DNA of 64,000 bases from Pegea sp. RAD2-039 (taxonomy: Eukaryota > Chordata > Thaliacea > Salpida > Salpidae), in assembly GCA_034620365.1 (NCBI GenBank), contig JAQGEQ010000318.1:186001-250000 (forward strand), given 5' to 3'. The notes under the pieces are model-generated. The model was not told where the DNA came from, searched no databases, and was given only the letters and a program-made list of their open reading frames with translations. The position numbers and the translations under genes were made by a program. This document shows positions 59,031 to 64,000 of this stretch, in pieces; positions within the stretch are counted from its first letter, which is position 1; each line of letters starts with the position of its first letter.

Positions 59031-60318
59031 TGTCTTGTTTTTCATGCTTGCAGGTTTGAAGCTAAAGATAGAACATTTTCAAATTTTCTTTAAGCTCTAA
59101 GATAACCAATTTTAATTAAAAGTATAAAAAAAGTTGTTGAAAAACTCAAAAAATTTATGATAATGGAAATTAAATATATTATAAATATAATATCGGTTAT
59201 TAATAAGCTCAGATAATTAAGAACAATAAATTCTTTGTATATACATTACAGCGAAATATATTTTTTCTGTAAAAAAATTAAAAGTTTTTTAGATGTATTT
59301 TTTGAACTTAACAAAATTCTCTAGAAAACATTTTTATCGTGAAAATCTTTTTAAAAAAAGACTTAAAAAAGCCTAAAAACTGACAATTCTACGATTAAAT
59401 GAAAATATTTTTTCTTAATAGCAAGCATTTCGGTATTTGAACAATTTTAATAAAACATATTTGAATAAATTTACAATTAATATTTTTTTTTAAATTAAAT
59501 TTTTCAAATTAAAATTTTTTTCTATGAATAACTATGATAAACTAATTTATGAAATAAGACTTAATTATTTTGAAAAGTTTTTAGAAATATTTTTTCACTA
59601 TTTTTTGATTTTTAAATTTTTTTGTGATTTTTAAAACTTAGATTAAATTTTTTTTTATCAAATTAAAACAATCTTAAGATTTTCAAAAAATTTGTTCAAG
59701 TGGTAAATTATATCAATAGAAAAAAATTTGGGTTTAGAAAAGTTGAAATTCAAGTAATTTATAGATTTTCAAACCACCAAAAATTTTTCGGAATAATAAA
59801 CTTTCTATAAACTTAAAAGATGAATAATCAAATAATAATTATAATATTTAATTTTTAGTAATTTATTTTTGAAAATTACTTTTTTTGGCTTTTTTTGTTT
59901 ATCGTTTCTTAGTCTTCAAAAAAGCTAATAGAATATTTAATAAATAAATTATTAATTTTATAATTATGAAAAAAATTGTGAAGATTTCTATAAACTCATC
60001 AGACAAAAAAACATAAAAAGAGAAAGTTAAAAAAAGGAAATTTGAAACATAATTTTCTTTTTACATTTCTTTTATTTATTTGATGTATTTTGAAAATAAC
60101 AAATTACTAAAAACCTGAAAAAGTTAAAAATAAGGTTGTAGAATGTTGGTGACATTATGAATAATAATCTCTCATTATAAAACTGTTCACAATACTTCAA
60201 CTTGTCTTACTTGTTCTCAATTTCTTCATAAAAACCGCCGAAGGCATTTTTGCATTTTTGAAAATTATTATAAACTTTTTATTTTTAAGTTTCTCGCAGA
60301 ATGAATTGAAAGTTAGAA
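59031..60318. other. AT-rich spacer between collagen and the sulfotransferase
   Basis: Nothing recognisable; long A and T runs. The last 150 bp upstream of the sulfotransferase ATG have no obvious promoter motif. Confidence 0.6.
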
Positions 60319-62051
60319 ATGAGTAAACGTAAGAGTTCTAGAAAGACCAGAACATTTTTATTAGTAGTTTTTTTGGTGCTTGTCTTTTGTGCTGTTTATT
60401 TAATTGAATCAGAACTAGTGACAATTCGAAATCATCTTCAGCACGGTGAGTTTAACAAAGAGTTGTTTTTCTGGAGGTTTTCAAACTTCCTCTTCCAGAG
60501 CTTCGTGGATCTGAAGGAAGTTTGAATCAACTAGAATCAGATCTAAGTTACTACTTATCAGATGAGGTATTGAGATCATCTGAGGATTTGGAAAAAGGAT
60601 TTGAAAGCGATCAATCGTTTCAAAGAGTTGTTGAGATTGAAGACCCTGGATTGAATGATATAAATGAAGATATTAGTGAAGAGAAAATAGAAAATAAAAA
60701 TGATCCAAATAAACTTGATGAAGAGAAATTAGAGTCTTGGAAACTTGTTGATGCAAAATTAAGCAATTTTCTGAAATCATCGGTTTGTAGTGAAGTTTTT
60801 AAAACAAAAAAATGTTTTGAAAGTTTGCTGACGTGTACATTATGCTACTAATAGATTGGATTTGAATGAAGCGTGTAAACACGTGGTAGTGACAGAAGCA
60901 CGTGACGATATGTAAACACGTGACGTCATATACAATGTGATTTTTTTTTGACAGAAGCCTCCTAACCCAAATTTCATCTTCCATAATAAACTTCCGAAGT
61001 GTGGGAGCTCCACACTGAACACTGTCTTAAGAGTCTTACAAAAGAACCATCAGTAAGTGATTTATTGATCAAGAAGATCATGAAGTAATTATTTGTGAAT
61101 AGTTTCAACTTCCGCAAGATTGAACCGACTGAAGTTGCTCTTCAAGAAAACCAACAACTTCTAGATCTTCTTGATGATGAGTTCCAATCGCCCTACTTTC
61201 TCCTCAACCATCACTACTTCTTTGACTTCTCGAAGTAATGACGTCATCACTTTTCAAACTAACTTTGATTTAATACCTTTTTTTAATGTGATGAAGATTG
61301 AATCGACAACAGCCGACTTATATCAACGTAATACGAGATCCTCTTGAATGGTTTACTTCGCGTTTCTACTTCGCGCGTTTCGGCTGGAATCGAAGCCCTG
61401 GTTGCCGTAGCGACCTTTGTAAAATGACTGAAGAAGAACAAAATATGGTGAGTGACGTCATTAGTTGATCGATCTTAGCTATTGTGACGTCATCAGACGA
61501 TTGATGAGTGTGTTGCAAGGCGTCACCCTCAGTGTACTGATTCAACTTGGCTTTATCTTCCTTTCATTTGTGGATCAAGTTCTGAATGTTTAAAGTAAGA
61601 CACCGTGGTCAGATCAGGATTTAATCAAGGAGATTTGATCTTTGTAGTCGAAGTACAACGGAGCACAGAATGGCAAGTTTGGAAATATCAAAGCAACACA
61701 TTCTACAAGATTATTATTTTGTTGGAATTTTGGAACAGTTTGAAGAAACTTTACTGCTTCTAGAACATTTACTTCCATCTTACTTCAAAGGTGCTGTTGG
61801 TATTTGGAAGAAAAAAAGTAGGTGGAGGTCTCTAGTAGTGATGAAGTCATTGATTGATTTGTTTTCTAGATATTCAAGAAGTTCAAGTGTCGACGAAAAC
61901 GAAAAACCGTCGCGAAATGAATGAAGAATCGCGGAGATTTTTTCTCGAAGGACCTTTAAAATATGAGAAAATGTTTTATGATTTTACTCGAAAAATTTTT
62001 AATGAAAGATTAAAATATTTCCAGATAAGTTTATCAGATGATTCAAGTTGA
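60319..62051 (+). CDS. uronyl 2-O-sulfotransferase (HS2ST/UST family)
   Basis: Eight exons in phase give 413 codons: 60319-60445, 60499-60782, 60955-61052, 61103-61234, 61297-61447, 61497-61594, 61648-61817, 61870-62051. Type II Golgi topology: basic start MSKRKSSRKTR, one membrane span (FLLVVFLVLVFCAVYLI), an acidic stem, then the catalytic domain. PAPS-binding motifs are visible: KLPKCGSSTLN (5'-phosphosulfate loop) and YINVIRDPLEWFTSRFYFAR (3'-phosphate). NHHYFFDF holds the likely catalytic His; CVARRHPQC, PFICGSSSEC and YYFVGILEQFEETLLLLEHL match HS2ST and UST. The enzyme moves sulfate to O2 of hexuronic acid in heparan or dermatan/chondroitin sulfate. Features are shared with both enzymes, so the glycosaminoglycan cannot be decided. 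Introns carry CACGTG and TGACGTCA elements. Confidence 0.9.
60880..60928 (+). promoter_or_regulatory. cluster of CACGTG and TGACGTCA motifs in sulfotransferase intron 2
   Basis: Three CACGTG palindromes (60880-60885, 60899-60904, 60917-60922), the last overlapping TGACGTCA (60921-60928), inside a 49-bp stretch with a direct repeat GTAAACACGTG. In animals these words are E-box and CRE/ATF sites. Whether they act as an enhancer or relate to splicing is unknown. Confidence 0.45.
61235..61296 (+). repeat. 62-bp sulfotransferase intron with terminal inverted repeat
   Basis: The donor side GTAATGACGTCATCAC and acceptor side GTGATGAAG contain a perfect 7-nt inverted repeat, TCATCAC (61244-61250) and GTGATGA (61288-61294, 2 nt from the exon). 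TGACGTCA is at 61239-61246. Confidence 0.85.
61448..61496 (+). repeat. 49-bp sulfotransferase intron with TGACGTCA at both ends
   Basis: GTGAG-TGACGTCA at the donor (61453-61460) and TGACGTCA-TCAG at the acceptor (61485-61492). The two palindromes can pair with each other, closing the 24-nt middle into a loop. Confidence 0.9.
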
Positions 62052-62949
62052 TAACATTTGATCACTAACTTTGATAAGAGTTTATTTGCGAATCAATCCG
62101 AATTATTTGTTCCAATTTAGTATTTAAATAAAACAAACTGCAAAAATTCAAATCATTTTTGAGTTGAAACTTTTTAGTTTCAGATTCCAATCTTAGAGAT
62201 GCTGGTCGGATTTTGTCGAGGTAACTTTGTTTAAGATCATGTCTTTAGACTTTCACTGGATTTTTTTGACATCAGTATAAAATTAGATAATATTTATTAA
62301 CAATTTTTAATTATTAGAACTAATTTTATTTGGGATTATTTTACTTTTCATTGAATAGTAAATAATTTACAAATAAAATCTTATTAGAATTCTTAATGGA
62401 AAGTTGGAAACAATAAATTTCATCTCTATAATAATTAAATAAACTTCTTACCATATTAAGTTCAGTTAATTCAATTTTATATTTTCTAAAGTCTCTTGTG
62501 AATGTAAATAATGTAACCAATTTAGTTTCGAAGTATTTAATTATTTGAAAGTTGTTTGTAATTTTCTTATAATAAACTTTAATCACTACAAAAAGTAGAA
62601 AGTATTTTTGTTGCGGGTTTTGAAAAACAACTTCAACATTTCACATAAAAAGTTTGTAAATGTAGAATTTTTTCGATTGTTTACTCGGTATATCCTGCCC
62701 TTTGTCTCAACCAGGAGCTTCTAACTCAGTTTTCAATCATTACATCTCTCATCATCTATATAAACTACACAAAAAATTAATTGTGAAACTTTTATTTTAA
62801 AACCAAAGTTTGTTTGTTTATTACAATATTATGAAAAACTCCTATTTAACTAAAATCAGAGATTTAAATTTTGTTTGAAAGTTTAATTGAAGTTGTTAGA
62901 AAAAGGGGTTTTGAAATCAAAAGGAGAAACAAGACTCCTTAAAATTTCT
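62052..62949. other. sulfotransferase 3'UTR and AT-rich spacer
   Basis: AATAAA at 62127-62132, 76 bp past the stop, is a plausible poly(A) signal. An 81-codon minus frame at 62341-62586 is Lys/Phe/Asn-rich with no support. Confidence 0.5.
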
Positions 62950-63091
62950 TAGGCGAGTGCTTTAATGTCATGTGTTATATATTATTCTTTCTAAATATTT
63001 AAATAGTAGGTATTATTTGTGAGAATGTGTGTTAGCGAGAGGTACTCTCTTCGGGCACCTTCCTTTGCATTTATTGTAATAAAAAAATAAT
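62950..63091 (+). mobile_element. 3' tail of the non-LTR retrotransposon
   Basis: Begins with the UTR block AATGTCATGTGTTATAT and runs through TTATTTGTGAGAATGTGTG, GCGAGAGGTACTCTC and CATTTATTG to an A-rich AATAAAAAAATAA tail. Only the last 140 bp of an element. Confidence 0.85.
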
Positions 63092-63446
63092 CTCATACAA
63101 AATAAAATCTTTACAAACATATTTTTATAGATGTTGTGATTATTATTGTTCAGAAGGCTATTTAAAAAGTTGTACCAAAGCTAAATAATTAATATTTATC
63201 TATTTTGATTTATTTATTAATATTAAAGATGTTAGTGATTAGTAAGACTTCTCATGCAGCAGCATAAAGTTTGTTAATGATTGTTGTAACATGCAGCGTT
63301 TCTACTAAAACATTTTATAGATACAGTGAGTGAATTATCTACAAAATATTAGGAAAAATATGAATTTGTTTGAAATCCTGTTTATTTTTTATATTTTATT
63401 TCTATTTTGTTTTATTCATCTTAAACTTTATTGAGCATTTGTAATA
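63092..63446. other. AT-rich spacer before the retroelement ORF
   Basis: No feature recognised; probably host sequence flanking the 5'-truncated element that begins near 63440. Confidence 0.5.
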
Positions 63447-64000
63447 TTACGCCCTATTCTTGAATACAATGCCAGTGCATGGATGCCATATCAAGTTGGT
63501 GATATCAGAAAAATCGAATCTGTTCAGGCAAGATTTACGAGATTGGTTTGCAGGAAACTTAATATCAAATACGAGAGTTATAAGCATCGTCTCAGCTTCT
63601 TCAATCTAGATACTTTGGAAATCCCAAGAATTAAATACGACCTTATTCTGATTTTTAAAATTATTCACAACCTAATTGATCTTCAGTTTGATGACTTTTT
63701 CTCCATTAGTCCCTCCCTCAAGTTATATCAACTTAGAAGACATAAATTACATCTTAATAAGCCCACTCCACCAGCTACGTTAACCATATTAAGTTTTTTC
63801 TCATACCGCACAATCAGTACATGGAACAATCTGCCATCAGAGATTGTCATGTCAAAATCACTTATGCTGTTCAAAAAAAAGCTGAATTGTTATAATATCG
63901 CCAACATTGCCATTTCTAAACTGTGAATTTTTCTCTTTTACAATACTATGATTCTGTGCAATTCTTCATTGTCATATACTTTTTCGTTTACACGTCAAAT
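63447..64000 (+). mobile_element. non-LTR retrotransposon, C-terminal end of reverse-transcriptase ORF, 5'-truncated
   Basis: An open frame from 63447 to the stop at 63924-63926 (about 159 codons) encodes the region after the catalytic palm of CR1/Jockey-type reverse transcriptases: LRPILEYNASAWMPY, IRKIESVQARFTRLV, YDLILIFKIIHNLIDL, LRRHKLHLNKP, YRTISTWNNLPSEIV, FKKKLN. The frame is intact, so this copy is relatively young. The fingers/palm domains and endonuclease are missing from this copy; the 3'UTR continues past the window end. It identifies the source of the short 3' tails elsewhere in the window. Confidence 0.9.

Noticed and set aside
62341..62586. 81-codon minus-strand open frame
   Set aside because: Lys/Phe/Asn-rich chance frame in AT-rich DNA without splice partners.

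Overview
The window is nuclear DNA of a multicellular animal. Genes are split by many short GT-AG introns (mostly about 45-100 bp), the flanks are very AT-rich, and the products are animal-specific: a fibrillar collagen, a trefoil-domain secreted protein, a uronyl 2-O-sulfotransferase, POC5, HEATR5 and a BTB-Kelch protein. The collagen has a minimal N-propeptide and the genes are compact, which would suit an early-branching animal such as a sponge, but the sequence alone does not settle the phylum.

Layout. 1-5.7 kb is AT-rich with no supported gene. 6.2-9.5 kb (+) is an 11-exon gene resembling FANCB. 9.8-12.2 kb (-) is a carboxylesterase/cholinesterase-type gene broken by a tandem duplication across its catalytic serine and by a 1-nt frameshift. 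12.6-15.6 kb (-) is a BTB-BACK-Kelch gene. 17.6-20.2 kb (+) is an unrecognised acidic/basic Gln-rich protein made of phase-0 exons. 20.4-29.4 kb (-) is a full-length HEATR5 gene, much richer in GC than its surroundings. 33.1-34.1 kb (-) is a lysine-rich protein with a predicted C-terminal membrane anchor. 36.1-40.5 kb (+) is a secreted protein with three trefoil domains. 42.5-47.1 kb (+) is POC5. 49.9-58.0 kb (+) is a fibrillar collagen of about 47 exons. 60.3-62.1 kb (+) is a type II membrane sulfotransferase of the HS2ST/UST family. 63.4-64.0 kb is the C-terminal end of a non-LTR retrotransposon reverse transcriptase that runs off the window. Six shorter 3' fragments of related elements are scattered through the window, four of them in introns and all four in the sense orientation.

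How the genes relate. Collagen, trefoil protein and sulfotransferase would all act in or on the extracellular matrix and lie within 26 kb, with the centriole gene POC5 between them; I infer no operon or shared function from this. HEATR5 (endosome/clathrin-adaptor trafficking), the FANCB-like gene (DNA crosslink repair) and the Kelch gene (probable CUL3 adaptor) look like unrelated housekeeping neighbours.

Most notable observations: (1) several 47-62 bp introns of HEATR5 and the sulfotransferase carry TGACGTCA palindromes or perfect inverted repeats next to both splice sites, as if the introns fold end to end; (2) two HEATR5 introns consist almost entirely of minisatellite that starts at the 5' splice site; (3) the collagen helix is exactly 337 Gly-X-Y triplets with lysines at 84 and 927, the same 843-residue spacing as the vertebrate cross-link lysines 87 and 930, while its C-propeptide lacks the two cysteines that make interchain disulfides.
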